DNA from: Lacrimispora indolis DSM 755
GTDB lineage: Bacteria; Bacillota; Clostridia; Lachnospirales; Lachnospiraceae
Assembly (NCBI RefSeq): GCF_000526995.1
Contig: NZ_AZUI01000001.1
Span: 3,638,001-3,702,000, forward strand
DNA length: 64,000 nt
Direction: 5' to 3'
Shown here: positions 9,094 through 18,505 of the stretch, one piece after another
Position numbering within the stretch: the stretch's first letter is position 1
Layout of the letters: each line of letters starts with the position of its first letter
Translations under genes and position numbers: made by a program
The notes under the pieces: model-generated
What the model was told of the DNA's origin: nothing
Databases searched by the model: none
What the model saw: the letters and a program-made list of their open reading frames with translations, nothing else

Positions 9094-9754
9094 AGTATTG
9101 ATCGCGGATGATCAGGAGTTGATCCGTCAGAGCCTGCAGATCGTGTTAAACAGCAGACAGGATATCATGGTGACCGATGTGGCCGCAGACGGCCAGGAGG
9201 TGATCCGGTGTGTGAGGAAGAATGTGCCGGATGTGATTTTAATGGACGTGCGGATGCCAAAGATGGACGGAGTGCAGTGCACGAAGATCATAAAGGAAAG
9301 CTATCCCCAAATCAAGATCATCATACTGACTACCTTTGATGATGATGAATACGTGTATAACGCCTTAAAATACGGGGCAAGCGGATACATGTTAAAGGGT
9401 GTTTCCATGGAAGAGCTGGTAGGGGCCATAACCACTGTTTACAACGGCTGGGCCATGATCAATCCGGATATTGCGGCAAAGGTACTGCGTTTCTTTTCCC
9501 AGATGGCCCAGGCGGATGATACCATATCAGTCATGGAAAAGAACATGGAGGAATTGACCAGGACAGAATGGAAGATCATCGCCCAGGTGGAGAAGGGGGC
9601 CAGCAATAAGGAGATCGCAAAGGCTTTGAACCTTTCTGAGGGAACGGTCCGCAATTACTTAAGCACAATTTTAAACAAGCTGGATTTAAGGGACAGGACT
9701 CAGCTTGCCATATGGGCGGTCCAGACCAATGTGAGAAAGCGGGTAGAGACTTAA
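9086..9754 (+). CDS. NarL/LuxR-type response regulator
   Basis: A 222-residue regulator with an N-terminal receiver (acidic pair D8-D9, phosphoacceptor D54 in LMDVRMP, Thr and Lys further on) and a C-terminal LuxR-type HTH (SNKEIAKALNLSEGTVRNYLS). The start at 9086 follows GGAGGGGGG by 5 bases and overlaps the kinase stop; the longer open frame from 9026 would add residues that do not belong to the receiver fold. It likely activates the poor -35 promoter before the ABC operon and perhaps the kinase gene at 201. Confidence 0.94.
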   Translation: MIKVLIADDQELIRQSLQIVLNSRQDIMVTDVAADGQEVIRCVRKNVPDVILMDVRMPKMDGVQCTKIIKESYPQIKIIILTTFDDDEYVYNALKYGASGYMLKGVSMEELVGAITTVYNGWAMINPDIAAKVLRFFSQMAQADDTISVMEKNMEELTRTEWKIIAQVEKGASNKEIAKALNLSEGTVRNYLSTILNKLDLRDRTQLAIWAVQTNVRKRVET

Positions 9755-9846
9755 TAAAGGTAAGAGGAAAACGAAAAGAGCAGCAGAAACAAAAAAGTGC
9801 AGAGTATAGAAGACAATAACAAATCAAAGGCAAAGGGGAAGCGGGA

Positions 9847-11163
9847 ATGGGGAAGTGGAAAAAGAGCCTTTGCATCAGTGCCGCCATAGCCGCACTGATA
9901 ACGGGGGCCTTGATTTACCGCAGTCAGAACAGGGAAATAATTCTGGAATTCGGCATGTTTACGGGAAGCAACTGGGATGTGGCCAGTGCCAACAGCTTTA
10001 AGATCATAGACAAGGCAGTCAGACGTTTTGAAGAGTCTCATCCAAATGTGAAGATCCATTATTACAGCGGAATCGCAAAGGAGGACTATTCTGAATGGTG
10101 CGCCCGAAAGCTTTTGGAGGGGAAGATGCCGGATGTGTTTATGATACTGGATTCGGACTTTGACAAATTCACTTCCCTGGGAGTCATGAAGGATTTAGAC
10201 GAAATGATGGCAGGAGATGGGGAGTTTCATAAAGAGGACTTTTTTACTACGGCCTTAAATACGGGCCGTCGCAACGGACGCCAGTATGCCCTGCCTTATG
10301 AAACTGTTCCGTCTCTCATGTTTGTAAACAAGTCCCTGCTGGCTAAGGAAAGGATCCAGATGCCCAAGGAGGACTGGACCTGGGAGGATATGTATGAAAT
10401 ATGCAGGAAGGTGACAAAGGACACGGACAAGGATGGACTTCTGGATCAGTTTGGCACTTATAATTACAGCTGGCGGGATGCCTTTTACACCAGCGGAGGC
10501 AAGCTGTATGACGAGAATCAGGACCAGCTTTCCTTTACAGACAGCCGGGTGCTGGATGCCATCAAATACATTAAGCGGCTCAGCGACTTAAACCAGGGCC
10601 AGAGCGTCACTCAGGAAGATTTTAATGAGGGCAGGGTGGCCTTCATGCCTTTGACCTTTGCGGAATACCGCACCTACAAGACCTATCCTTACCGGATCAA
10701 GAAATACACCAGATTTCAATGGGACTGCATCACTTTTCCTGCCGGAAAAGAAGGAGAAAACATATCAAAGGTTGAGGCTCTTTTGATGGGGATCAACAGC
10801 AAAACAAAGAATGATAAACTGGCATGGGAATTTTTAAAGCAGCTGACTTACACAGAAGAGATGCAAATGGATGTGTACCTGTATTCCCAGGGAGTTCCGG
10901 CTTTAAAAAGCGTGGCTTCCTCTAAGGAAGGGGCGAATATCATACAGGAAGATATGGATGAGGGGGAACAGGTAATCAGCAGCACCCTTCTGTATAATGT
11001 GATAGAGGATGGCATCATTGAGCCTAAACTTCTGCAGTATCAGCAGGTCATGAATCTGGCCGATGGAGAGGTGTCAAAGATCCTGCAGGAAAATAAGAAT
11101 GTTGACAGCAGCATGAAAATATTTCAGAGGACGATCAGCAAGTATTTGCAGCAGCAGAAATGA
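9847..11163 (+). CDS. Extracellular solute-binding protein, family 1
   Basis: A 438-residue MalE-type binding protein unrelated to the two family I proteins upstream. An N-terminal hydrophobic segment (about residues 6-24) precedes the core, but no lipobox Cys is seen, so it may stay membrane-anchored by an uncleaved signal. Core features are PNVKIHYYSG, MPDVFMILDSD and DQFGTYNYSWRD. It follows the response regulator by about 90 bases and has no permease or ATPase beside it. It could serve a distant carbohydrate transporter or add a second ligand input to the two-component system. Confidence 0.82.
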   Translation: MGKWKKSLCISAAIAALITGALIYRSQNREIILEFGMFTGSNWDVASANSFKIIDKAVRRFEESHPNVKIHYYSGIAKEDYSEWCARKLLEGKMPDVFMILDSDFDKFTSLGVMKDLDEMMAGDGEFHKEDFFTTALNTGRRNGRQYALPYETVPSLMFVNKSLLAKERIQMPKEDWTWEDMYEICRKVTKDTDKDGLLDQFGTYNYSWRDAFYTSGGKLYDENQDQLSFTDSRVLDAIKYIKRLSDLNQGQSVTQEDFNEGRVAFMPLTFAEYRTYKTYPYRIKKYTRFQWDCITFPAGKEGENISKVEALLMGINSKTKNDKLAWEFLKQLTYTEEMQMDVYLYSQGVPALKSVASSKEGANIIQEDMDEGEQVISSTLLYNVIEDGIIEPKLLQYQQVMNLADGEVSKILQENKNVDSSMKIFQRTISKYLQQQK

Positions 11164-11180
11164 AAGTGTTTTATAAATAA

Positions 11181-11221
11181 GAGGCCTCTTTCTGTCATTT
11201 CATGACATGGGGCCTCCTTTT
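11181..11221. terminator. Hairpin terminator between convergent genes
   Basis: GAGGCC (11181-11186) pairs with GGCCTC (11211-11216), and TGTCAT pairs with ATGACA inside, followed by a T-run. It serves the binding-protein gene and may also stop the convergent DUF4489-like gene. Confidence 0.75.
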
Positions 11222-11263
11222 TCATGCTTATATTTATCATGCACTCTGACAAATACCTAACAA

Positions 11264-11752
11264 TCAGCAGACCAAATTTTCTGTAACAAAGGCATCAAGC
11301 ATTGCATTATTAACAGTCGCAGGATTAGCCTCCACGGTGGATCTTATTGTTGCAATAACCGTGTAAGTACAACAGCTACAATTGTTGAGATCGCAATCAC
11401 AAGATAAAAATGTAAATGTGCTGCTGTTTGAACCCGGCGTCAATGAATTATATGTCCATATAGAACTGACTGCAGTCGGGCTCAATTCATTTTTACATTG
11501 TCTGAAAACCTGAAAATCAATTTCTATAAAAGAAATGAGAGAGAGAATGTTACTGCTGAATTCCAGATTGACAGACGGATTGCAAAAGCAAGCTAAGTCC
11601 AGATCAAGTGATGCAACAATGTAAGTTGTTCCCGCAGTAATGCCGGCCGGTACGATCAGATTATTAGATGAGCTGCATTTTATTAAAAATTTATTACGTT
11701 TTTCATATTTTCCCTGACAATCCTCTAATAAACAACATTGTCTCCCATCCAT
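11264..11752 (-). CDS. DUF4489-like Cys-rich protein (single domain)
   Basis: A 162-residue protein without signal peptide or membrane segment. It shows the pattern of a clostridial domain I recognise as DUF4489: an N-terminal Cys patch, then VPAGITAGTTYIVASLDLD, a VNLEFSSNI strand, a FQVFRQC segment, FTFLSCDCD and CCTYTVIATI, with alternating beta-rich sequence. Function is unknown; a spore or cell-surface structural role is only a guess. Codon use and base composition are AT-richer than in neighbouring operons, as for the divergent gene at 11980. Confidence 0.72.
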   Translation of the reverse strand: MDGRQCCLLEDCQGKYEKRNKFLIKCSSSNNLIVPAGITAGTTYIVASLDLDLACFCNPSVNLEFSSNILSLISFIEIDFQVFRQCKNELSPTAVSSIWTYNSLTPGSNSSTFTFLSCDCDLNNCSCCTYTVIATIRSTVEANPATVNNAMLDAFVTENLVC

Positions 11753-11979
11753 ATTTTTACCTCCGTTTTTCTGGGAATATTATAGCTGAATTTATTTATA
11801 TTACATTATATTAATAAAACCGGCTAAGGTGATTCATAATTGGTGAACTAATCTGAAAAGGCCATTCTTTGACTGTCTGTGTTTTTCTAAGTTTTCATTC
11901 ACATACATTATAAAAAAATAATACTATACCATAAAGAGAGTGAGTCCTTCATGGTTTCACAAATAAATGGAGGTTATTG

Positions 11980-12954
11980 ATGCTGGATATGCCATGTGAT
12001 TGTAACAAAACTGAAAATCTTATAGTAACTTATGATGCCTTCTTAAGCTACAGCTCGACGGATACCCTCTCAATTCCAGCAGGTACAAGTGTGGGGACGT
12101 CTTTTCGTATTACATCCCTTATTATTGACAGTTCACACGGAAGAAAATCTAAAATCCGATTCAATTTTTCAAGCAACCTGGTTACAGATGCATTTATTGG
12201 GACGGTCAACTTCCAGATATTCAAGCAATGTCCTGAACAGATAGTACCTATACCTGTAGGTTCAGTCTGGAGTTACACAAATATATTTATAAGCTCAGAA
12301 GCAATTGCATTTTCTTTCAAGGCATGTGATGAAATATATGATGAGTGCTGTGCCTATTATGTTGCTGTAACAATTGCCTCAGCTGTCACGGAAGGCACAA
12401 TATCTATTAACAATGCCAATTTAAGTGCCTTGGTTTCTGTAGATTATTGTTCAGCTGATAAACAACTGTTCTGCAGCAATGATATAAATCCGTTCGTATG
12501 CAAATGCCGTTGGGGAAAGCTGTGCGGCAGGATCTTTTCAAAGTGCAGCTCTCTGTCAAATGTTTCCATAGCTGATGAAACACCGGCGGGAACCACTGTC
12601 ACACTTGTATCTTTATCAATTAATACCGAAAAGTTCAATCATCCATGTATTGAGCTGGAATTTTCTACTAATACTGTATTTCCTGAATCATTATTAACTG
12701 CTTTTATTCAGATATACAAACAATGTGATTGCCAAATGGCCCAAATCCCGATTGGCCCTGTATGGCTGCTGGAACATGCGTTGCCGGAATCCAATTATAA
12801 CACCTTTACTTTCCATATTCACGATTGTTTAGACAAAAAGGAAGGATGCTGTACTTATTACGCAATTCTGACAGTTCAGTCTGCTATTGGGGAGGCAGCA
12901 ACGCTGTTTAGAAATTCCACTCTTCGGGCTACCATCATTGACTGCCCTTGTTAG
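11980..12954 (+). CDS. DUF4489-like protein with two tandem domains
   Basis: A 324-residue protein made of two copies of the domain found singly in the gene at 11264, about residues 10-155 and 170-324. Each copy has the Cys patch, a (S/T)IPAGTSVGTS-like or ADETPAGTTV strand, a FSSN/FSTN strand, a QIFKQC/QIYKQC motif and a CCAYY/CCTYY core. ATG 11980 is 6 bases after TGGAGG, so it is preferred to the TTG at 11977. No signal peptide is visible. It diverges from its relative across 227 bases and is flanked by terminators on both outer sides. Confidence 0.75.
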   Translation: MLDMPCDCNKTENLIVTYDAFLSYSSTDTLSIPAGTSVGTSFRITSLIIDSSHGRKSKIRFNFSSNLVTDAFIGTVNFQIFKQCPEQIVPIPVGSVWSYTNIFISSEAIAFSFKACDEIYDECCAYYVAVTIASAVTEGTISINNANLSALVSVDYCSADKQLFCSNDINPFVCKCRWGKLCGRIFSKCSSLSNVSIADETPAGTTVTLVSLSINTEKFNHPCIELEFSTNTVFPESLLTAFIQIYKQCDCQMAQIPIGPVWLLEHALPESNYNTFTFHIHDCLDKKEGCCTYYAILTVQSAIGEAATLFRNSTLRATIIDCPC

Positions 12955-12982
12955 CAAAAATGGATTCAGATACGGTATACAA

Positions 12983-13038
12983 AAAGAGTGTCTCTAAAGT
13001 CGCCAGGTTAATATCTGCCGGCTGTTAAGACACTCTTT
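12983..13038. terminator. Bidirectional terminator between convergent genes
   Basis: AAAGAGTGTCT (12983-12993) pairs with AGACACTCTTT (13028-13038), with A-rich and T-rich flanks. It separates the DUF4489 gene from the LPXTG surface-protein gene on the other strand. Confidence 0.75.
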
Positions 13039-13112
13039 CTTTATTAGATTTAATCCTGTTTCTGAGGTATCTGGTTATTGAACAGATGTTTTCTTTAAAT
13101 TTGTTTTAGCAG

Positions 13113-16100
13113 CTATTTGTCAACATGTTTTCTTCTCAGTATGCCTATGGAAGACGTTAAGCCTAAAATTGCTGAGAAGCAGAGCAGGACGTAAATTGCT
13201 ATTTCGCCGGATCCGGCATCCCCGGTTTTTGGAAGGCCAAGAGGAATAAGCTGCCCATCCACGTCTACCATATAGCCCAGCGGCACTTCGCCGTATATGT
13301 CATACAGTTCCTGAGGAGTCATTTCTTCTCTGGGTTTTTGCGTGGGTGCTGCCGCAGGCGTTGATGTTGGAGGAGATATGCCTGGTCCGGAGGGAGTTGT
13401 CGGAGAGGGCTGCTGTGGTTTGGGTTCACTGCCGCCGCCACCCCCGCCACCGCCGCCGCCAGTGGGTCTTCGGTAAGTGTTGGTAAATGCTGCAACTGAC
13501 GTCTTAAGCGTGTCAATCGTACCTGCATCTCCTGTTTTGGTCCCAGTGTACCGTTCAGAAGAATAATCGGACTCAGTCACCTGATATCCCGTACCGTCAG
13601 GCAGTCCAGTAATGGTGATGCTCTCCCCGTCAGCAAGAGAAATCGTGTCCCCGCTCTTAATTTCATCGGCTGGGAATTCGCCTTTTCCGGTGAATTTGTA
13701 AGGAGCCGTATCAATTGTTTTGTCCGGCTTTGTAAAGGTTACTTTAAAATCGAATTTCTTTGTTGTGCTGGCTCCTGTTCCTGCAACGGTCTTACTGATA
13801 GTCAGGCTTCCGGGCAAAAGCTTTGTGTTGGTAAAGGTGGCTATATTCTCCGTGACTGCATCAATGGTGCCGGATGCCTGATCAGAGGCAGTGGTATAAC
13901 CGCTTCCTGAATAATCTTTTTCAGCCACTGTATAGTGAGTATCCTTTAGCAGTCCGGTGATGGTAATGCTCTGCCCATGGGAGAGAGAAATACTGTCACC
14001 GCTCTTAATCTGCCTGATCTCATCTGTTCCGGTATAGCTGTAGTTATATGTACTGACATCCGGTGAACCGTTGGGTTTTGTAAAGCTTACAATGAACTCA
14101 AACGGGCCGGTTTCATTGCTGTTTCCTGCGACTGTTTTTTTGATGGTCAGGCTTCCAATGTACTTTGTGTTGGTAAAGGTAACTGCCTTTGCTGCATCTG
14201 TTTCAATGGTATCGGATGGATTGCCGGAGACAGAAGTGGCATAGCCGTCTTCGGAATAATCCTTTTCAGCTACCGTATAATGAGTATCCTTTGGAAGTCC
14301 TGTAATGGTGATGATCTGCCCATGAGAGAGAGAAATTTTATCACCGCTCTTAATTTGTCTGGTTTCACCTGATCCGGCGTAGCTGTAGTGATATGTATTG
14401 CCATCCGGTGTACCGTCCGGTTTTGTGAAGGTTACAGTGAACTCAAACGGACCGGTTTCCTTGCTGTTTCCTTTAACGGTTTTTATGATATTCAGACTTC
14501 CGGGCTTGAATTTTGTGTTGATAAAGGCAGCTGTCTGATTCTCTCCGGCAACGATAGTACCGGATTCATCTGTACTGAGAGTCTCATATCCATCACCGGA
14601 GTAATTTTCTTCCGTCACCTGATAGGTAATATCCTTTGGAAGCCCGGTTATGGTGATGCTCTGCCCATCTGCCAGATAAATCGGATCCCCGCTCTTAATA
14701 AATCCGTCTGCGACCCCGCTTCCGGTATAGAAATACTCGTTGTCTGTATCGCTTAAAATCAATTTGAATTCAAATGTTCTGGTCTTATCGTCTGCATTTC
14801 CCACAACCTTTTTCGAAATGGTCAGGCTCCCTGAATCAACAGCAGAGCCGTCCAGGTAGTTCTTTACCGTAAGTTTATTGGAGCTTTCCCCGGTTTTACC
14901 GCTGATGGAGGTGTTAATCTTGTTATCTGTTCCCTTAGAGACAACTACAATATAAGCGTTGGTGTCAGGTGCATAGCCGGCAGGCGCTGATGTCTCTTTT
15001 AAAGTATAAGTTCCAACAGGGATTGCGCGCATCTTAAGCGTGCCGTCAGCAATTGTGGTACCCTTACGGATTACTGTTACCCCATCCTGTGCATAAAGGG
15101 TGAACTGTGCCCCCTGGAGATGAGTGGCAGGACTGGAGCCATCCACTTTAGTGATGGTTAAATTGCCTCCCCGTTCCAGCGTCGCCCATCCGCTCTGATA
15201 GGTAACGGGATGGATCTGGCCTGTGTTTGCCCCGCCGGCTTCACTGCCTGTCAGCTTGACCGTATTCTTGACCTGTCCATTTGATTCAAGGGTAATATCG
15301 GTTATGTAGGTCAGGCGGTAAGCTTGTTTTACATCGGGAACCGTAAAGGTCAGCGTACGGATCGCAGCATCATAGGTGACACAGGTTGAAGGGTTCACCG
15401 TATCGCCGGCTGCGGTCAATTTTCCGTCTGAACCCATAACCATCTTGGTAATCGTAATATTGTCCCATACGGGCTTGCCTGCAGAATCAACAGGAAGTTC
15501 CATTCCTTCTGACATGGTGTCCTCAATTTTTACATTTGTAAGACTTAAGTCAAAGGGATTGTAATCTACGGTCCAGGTCAGTCTTGCCTCCTCTTCGCTG
15601 AACTTGAATGTTTTGTCCAGTACTCTGGTAATGATCTTTACATCCTGGGTGGCGGTTACAGAATGTGTCCATTTTTCGGCACTAAGCGTAACCGTATTGA
15701 GGTCTGTCTTATGTGAATCATTTGACTGCAAATACTCTTCGTAGGCCTTGTCGGTCAACTGGGCCTTTACAAGGATGACATAGGGCCGGTCCAGTGTGGT
15801 GAAGACAAAGGACGCTTTTGCACCATCGGTTTCATTGGAATCTGTAAAGGACGGAATGATTCCGATCGTACCGGTTACATCATTATCTGCATTCACCGTA
15901 CCTCCTGTTGTCGTTCCTTCGAAAATCTTGTAAAAGGTCTTGTCAAATACCCATCCTTTTGGCAGAGTATCTGTAATTGTAACGGCACCGCTGTTAATTC
16001 CTGCGGCATCAGTGAAATTCAGGCTGTCGGCGTTGACGCTGAGACGGAAAATTGCCGTTTTGGTTTCATGGTCAAATCCGGAATCAGCATCGCCGATGTT

Positions 16101-18251
16101 TCCTCCATTGACGCCGGCAGCATCGTTTACTTCCGTATCCCGCTTTAGAATATCTTTCTTGAGAATCTTGTTTGTGATATCTACATCTTTATAATTGGAG
16201 TTTAAATAAGTGGTATCACGGAACAGGGAAGCGGTATTCCGAACACTTTTTGTTTCATTTCCGGCAAAGATCGCCGGGTTTACCACTTGGGAATTGAAGG
16301 TGTAACTGTTTTTCCCGTTCTTATCTACCGAGACCTCCAGTAAGTCGGCAATGGGGGCATCGTTGCTGTCCTTAATTGTATAGACTTTAGTCAGACTGGG
16401 AGTTCCTGTGGTATTCGCAAAGCTTCCTGTGATATATTTCTGGTTAAAGCTGGGAGTAAAACTGTTGTGATTCATGTCTTCCGGCCAGCCGGTGCTGCCG
16501 CTTAGACCAGCATTATCCTTGCCATAAACCAACAAATCGTAGACCTTTAAAGCCTGACTGGGGGAAGCAAGTGTTTGCCCCTTAGGGTCCACCGTTACGG
16601 TCCACTGAATCTGGCGGTCCGATCTGCTGCCGACCAGAGTACCATCTTTTGAAATGGGGTTATAACCGACCCCAATGCCCACGTTTCCGGTGCCAATAAC
16701 CGTGCCGTCAGGTACGCCTGTCCATGTGATGGCAGCCTGATTGTTGTACGTTTTTATGCCTGATACAGAACCGCTTGCATCATCCGGCACTTTGGTTGTA
16801 ACGAGCAGCCTGATGGGAGTGGTGATGTCACCTACGGTGATCTTTCCTTCTGCATCAGGGGTAAGGGTGACTTTGTTTATCCAGCCGCCCGACCCATCAG
16901 AAAAAAACAACTCTACCGAATCGATGGCCTGCCCGTTATCGGCAATATCGGTAATCACAACACCCTTTAGGTCGGCCCCGCGCTGGTTGGCGATGATCTC
17001 CCATTCAATGGTACGGTTTGCGGGATTATAAATATCTCCTGTACCATCATTGGTCTTAACATGCTTTTTAGTAATCCATTTCTTTTCAAGCTTGACTGTA
17101 TCGGAACCTTCCTTCACAGATTGGTCATCTGAATTTAAGAGTTTGGCGTTATTCGTGATGGAGGGCTCGCTGTTGGAGAAAAATTTACTCTCCGGGATTT
17201 CTGTCTTAAATTTTACAGTCTGCGGCGATATAGAGCCGCTGGGGAAGAGGTATGTAAGCGGGGATAGGGCAGTGGGTGTGACAGAACTGGTGCCTACGAT
17301 CAATGAATTGGCCTTATACGTCCCTACAGCAGCCAGGTTATCACTGAACTTATAGCCCTCTAAGTCAACGGAGCTACCGCCCTGTGTTGCAGTGATCACG
17401 ACCTCCCATTCCACCGTGTTATCACTCCAGTTTACAGTGCCTTCCTTACTTACATTATAAATAATCTCGGCGGCCGGAGTGGTAACGATAAAGGTCTTTT
17501 CCAGAATTTTAATGACCTTTTTTCCGTTTTCGGTTTCCGCATTGCTTTCATCGTATTTCAATGTTGCGTTGAAACCGGCCGCTATGTTGATTGCAGGGTC
17601 TTCTTCATCGTCAACACTGTCATCCCAGTCAAATAGGATCTGGGCGGTCATCATGCCTTCCCCATTGGCTGACAGCGTTGCATGACCGATGACAGTCCCA
17701 TCATCTGTCTTCAGCACTGCTGTGGACGGAGCTAATGTAAAGCCTTTGCCCAGTTCAACGGTGGCAGTATCGCCTTTGCTGACATATACCGGCGGTTCAG
17801 GAGTATCATATTTTACCGGTACCTTTATTTTAAACTTAATATCCAGGGTATCCGTGTTTATGATGGTGTCACCGTCATTAAGCGGAGAACCGTTTTTCTT
17901 TACTTCAATTTCCGGTTCCAGTATTGCTGAGTCGATCAGCTTTTGAGGCCCTGCATTCAACAGCAAAGGCATTGCACCGGAAGGTGTTGCCTTTGGAGAA
18001 CCTGATGAGCCTTTGCTTAAACCATGATCCGCATCAGAAGGTGTTCCTTTTGTGGGATCGGTTTTCTCATTGCCGGTGGCCGCAGGATCTTTGTCCGCAT
18101 TGGAAGGTGTTCCTGTGTCCGCACTGACTGCGTTTTCATCTGATATTCCAAGCCCTTCGGCCCATACCGTATTGAGCGGCGAAAACACATTCAACACGAT
18201 CATCAGGATCAACAGCCAGCTGATCAGCCGCCTTTGTTTCCCTTTTTTCAA
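13113..18251 (-). CDS. Large LPXTG-anchored surface protein with SpaA/Cna-B-like repeats
   Basis: A 1712-residue predicted wall-anchored protein. The start is TTG, 8 bases after AAGGAGG, followed by a signal peptide (to about residue 31). Then come a Ser/Thr/Pro-rich stretch, a long series of beta-sandwich DUF11/Sdr-like domains (about 95-1025), one SpaA-type domain (about 1029-1120; LTITKVD ... TLKETSAPAGY, with likely isopeptide Lys and Glu), four roughly 113-residue repeats beginning GSLTISK/GSLNIIK (near 1142, 1255, 1365, 1482), a run of ten Gly, a Pro-rich stalk, LPKTG near 1675, a hydrophobic segment and a basic tail. No sortase is in the window. It is probably an adhesin; the ligand is unknown. 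An HTH regulator diverges from it. Confidence 0.9.
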   Translation of the reverse strand: MKKGKQRRLISWLLILMIVLNVFSPLNTVWAEGLGISDENAVSADTGTPSNADKDPAATGNEKTDPTKGTPSDADHGLSKGSSGSPKATPSGAMPLLLNAGPQKLIDSAILEPEIEVKKNGSPLNDGDTIINTDTLDIKFKIKVPVKYDTPEPPVYVSKGDTATVELGKGFTLAPSTAVLKTDDGTVIGHATLSANGEGMMTAQILFDWDDSVDDEEDPAINIAAGFNATLKYDESNAETENGKKVIKILEKTFIVTTPAAEIIYNVSKEGTVNWSDNTVEWEVVITATQGGSSVDLEGYKFSDNLAAVGTYKANSLIVGTSSVTPTALSPLTYLFPSGSISPQTVKFKTEIPESKFFSNSEPSITNNAKLLNSDDQSVKEGSDTVKLEKKWITKKHVKTNDGTGDIYNPANRTIEWEIIANQRGADLKGVVITDIADNGQAIDSVELFFSDGSGGWINKVTLTPDAEGKITVGDITTPIRLLVTTKVPDDASGSVSGIKTYNNQAAITWTGVPDGTVIGTGNVGIGVGYNPISKDGTLVGSRSDRQIQWTVTVDPKGQTLASPSQALKVYDLLVYGKDNAGLSGSTGWPEDMNHNSFTPSFNQKYITGSFANTTGTPSLTKVYTIKDSNDAPIADLLEVSVDKNGKNSYTFNSQVVNPAIFAGNETKSVRNTASLFRDTTYLNSNYKDVDITNKILKKDILKRDTEVNDAAGVNGGNIGDADSGFDHETKTAIFRLSVNADSLNFTDAAGINSGAVTITDTLPKGWVFDKTFYKIFEGTTTGGTVNADNDVTGTIGIIPSFTDSNETDGAKASFVFTTLDRPYVILVKAQLTDKAYEEYLQSNDSHKTDLNTVTLSAEKWTHSVTATQDVKIITRVLDKTFKFSEEEARLTWTVDYNPFDLSLTNVKIEDTMSEGMELPVDSAGKPVWDNITITKMVMGSDGKLTAAGDTVNPSTCVTYDAAIRTLTFTVPDVKQAYRLTYITDITLESNGQVKNTVKLTGSEAGGANTGQIHPVTYQSGWATLERGGNLTITKVDGSSPATHLQGAQFTLYAQDGVTVIRKGTTIADGTLKMRAIPVGTYTLKETSAPAGYAPDTNAYIVVVSKGTDNKINTSISGKTGESSNKLTVKNYLDGSAVDSGSLTISKKVVGNADDKTRTFEFKLILSDTDNEYFYTGSGVADGFIKSGDPIYLADGQSITITGLPKDITYQVTEENYSGDGYETLSTDESGTIVAGENQTAAFINTKFKPGSLNIIKTVKGNSKETGPFEFTVTFTKPDGTPDGNTYHYSYAGSGETRQIKSGDKISLSHGQIITITGLPKDTHYTVAEKDYSEDGYATSVSGNPSDTIETDAAKAVTFTNTKYIGSLTIKKTVAGNSNETGPFEFIVSFTKPNGSPDVSTYNYSYTGTDEIRQIKSGDSISLSHGQSITITGLLKDTHYTVAEKDYSGSGYTTASDQASGTIDAVTENIATFTNTKLLPGSLTISKTVAGTGASTTKKFDFKVTFTKPDKTIDTAPYKFTGKGEFPADEIKSGDTISLADGESITITGLPDGTGYQVTESDYSSERYTGTKTGDAGTIDTLKTSVAAFTNTYRRPTGGGGGGGGGGSEPKPQQPSPTTPSGPGISPPTSTPAAAPTQKPREEMTPQELYDIYGEVPLGYMVDVDGQLIPLGLPKTGDAGSGEIAIYVLLCFSAILGLTSSIGILRRKHVDK
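13490..14840 (-). repeat. Four tandem coding repeats of about 340 bp in the surface-protein gene
   Basis: The DNA encoding the four GSLTI-type domains is visibly duplicated: blocks for ITGLPKDTHYTVAEKDYS, SLSHGQ and GPFEF recur with few changes, especially between the second and third copies (about 13910-14500). Such repeats are prone to copy-number change by recombination or slippage. Confidence 0.8.
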
Positions 18252-18442
18252 TTCTCATTCCTCCTTTTGTTAATGCCCTTCATTCGATTTCAAGCGTGTG
18301 CCTGAGTGAGAATCGCGGCTTTATATTTAAAGTGATTCCTCTGCCGCCGGCCCTGCTTGCCTTGGCGAAAGGAATCCTGTTAAAATTATATAAGGTCCTG
18401 TTTATTGGTGCTTGAAAATGCAGAAAAAAAGTTACACCGAAA

Positions 18443-18471
18443 TAGACAAAAAGAAAAAATCGTGTTACAAT
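18443..18471 (+). promoter_or_regulatory. Promoter of the HTH regulator gene
   Basis: TAGACA at 18443-18448 and TACAAT at 18466-18471 are spaced by 17 bases, 35 bases before the start codon of the gene at 18506. The shared intergenic region of 254 bases also holds the start region of the divergent LPXTG gene. Confidence 0.5.
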
Positions 18472-18505
18472 ATTTTCCAAAATAAGAAAAAGTGGGGATC
18501 AGGAA

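Noticed and set aside
13490..14840. Possible CRISPR-like repeat array
   Set aside because: The repeats are about 340 bp, imperfect and in frame within a surface-protein gene; there are no short spacers and no cas genes.
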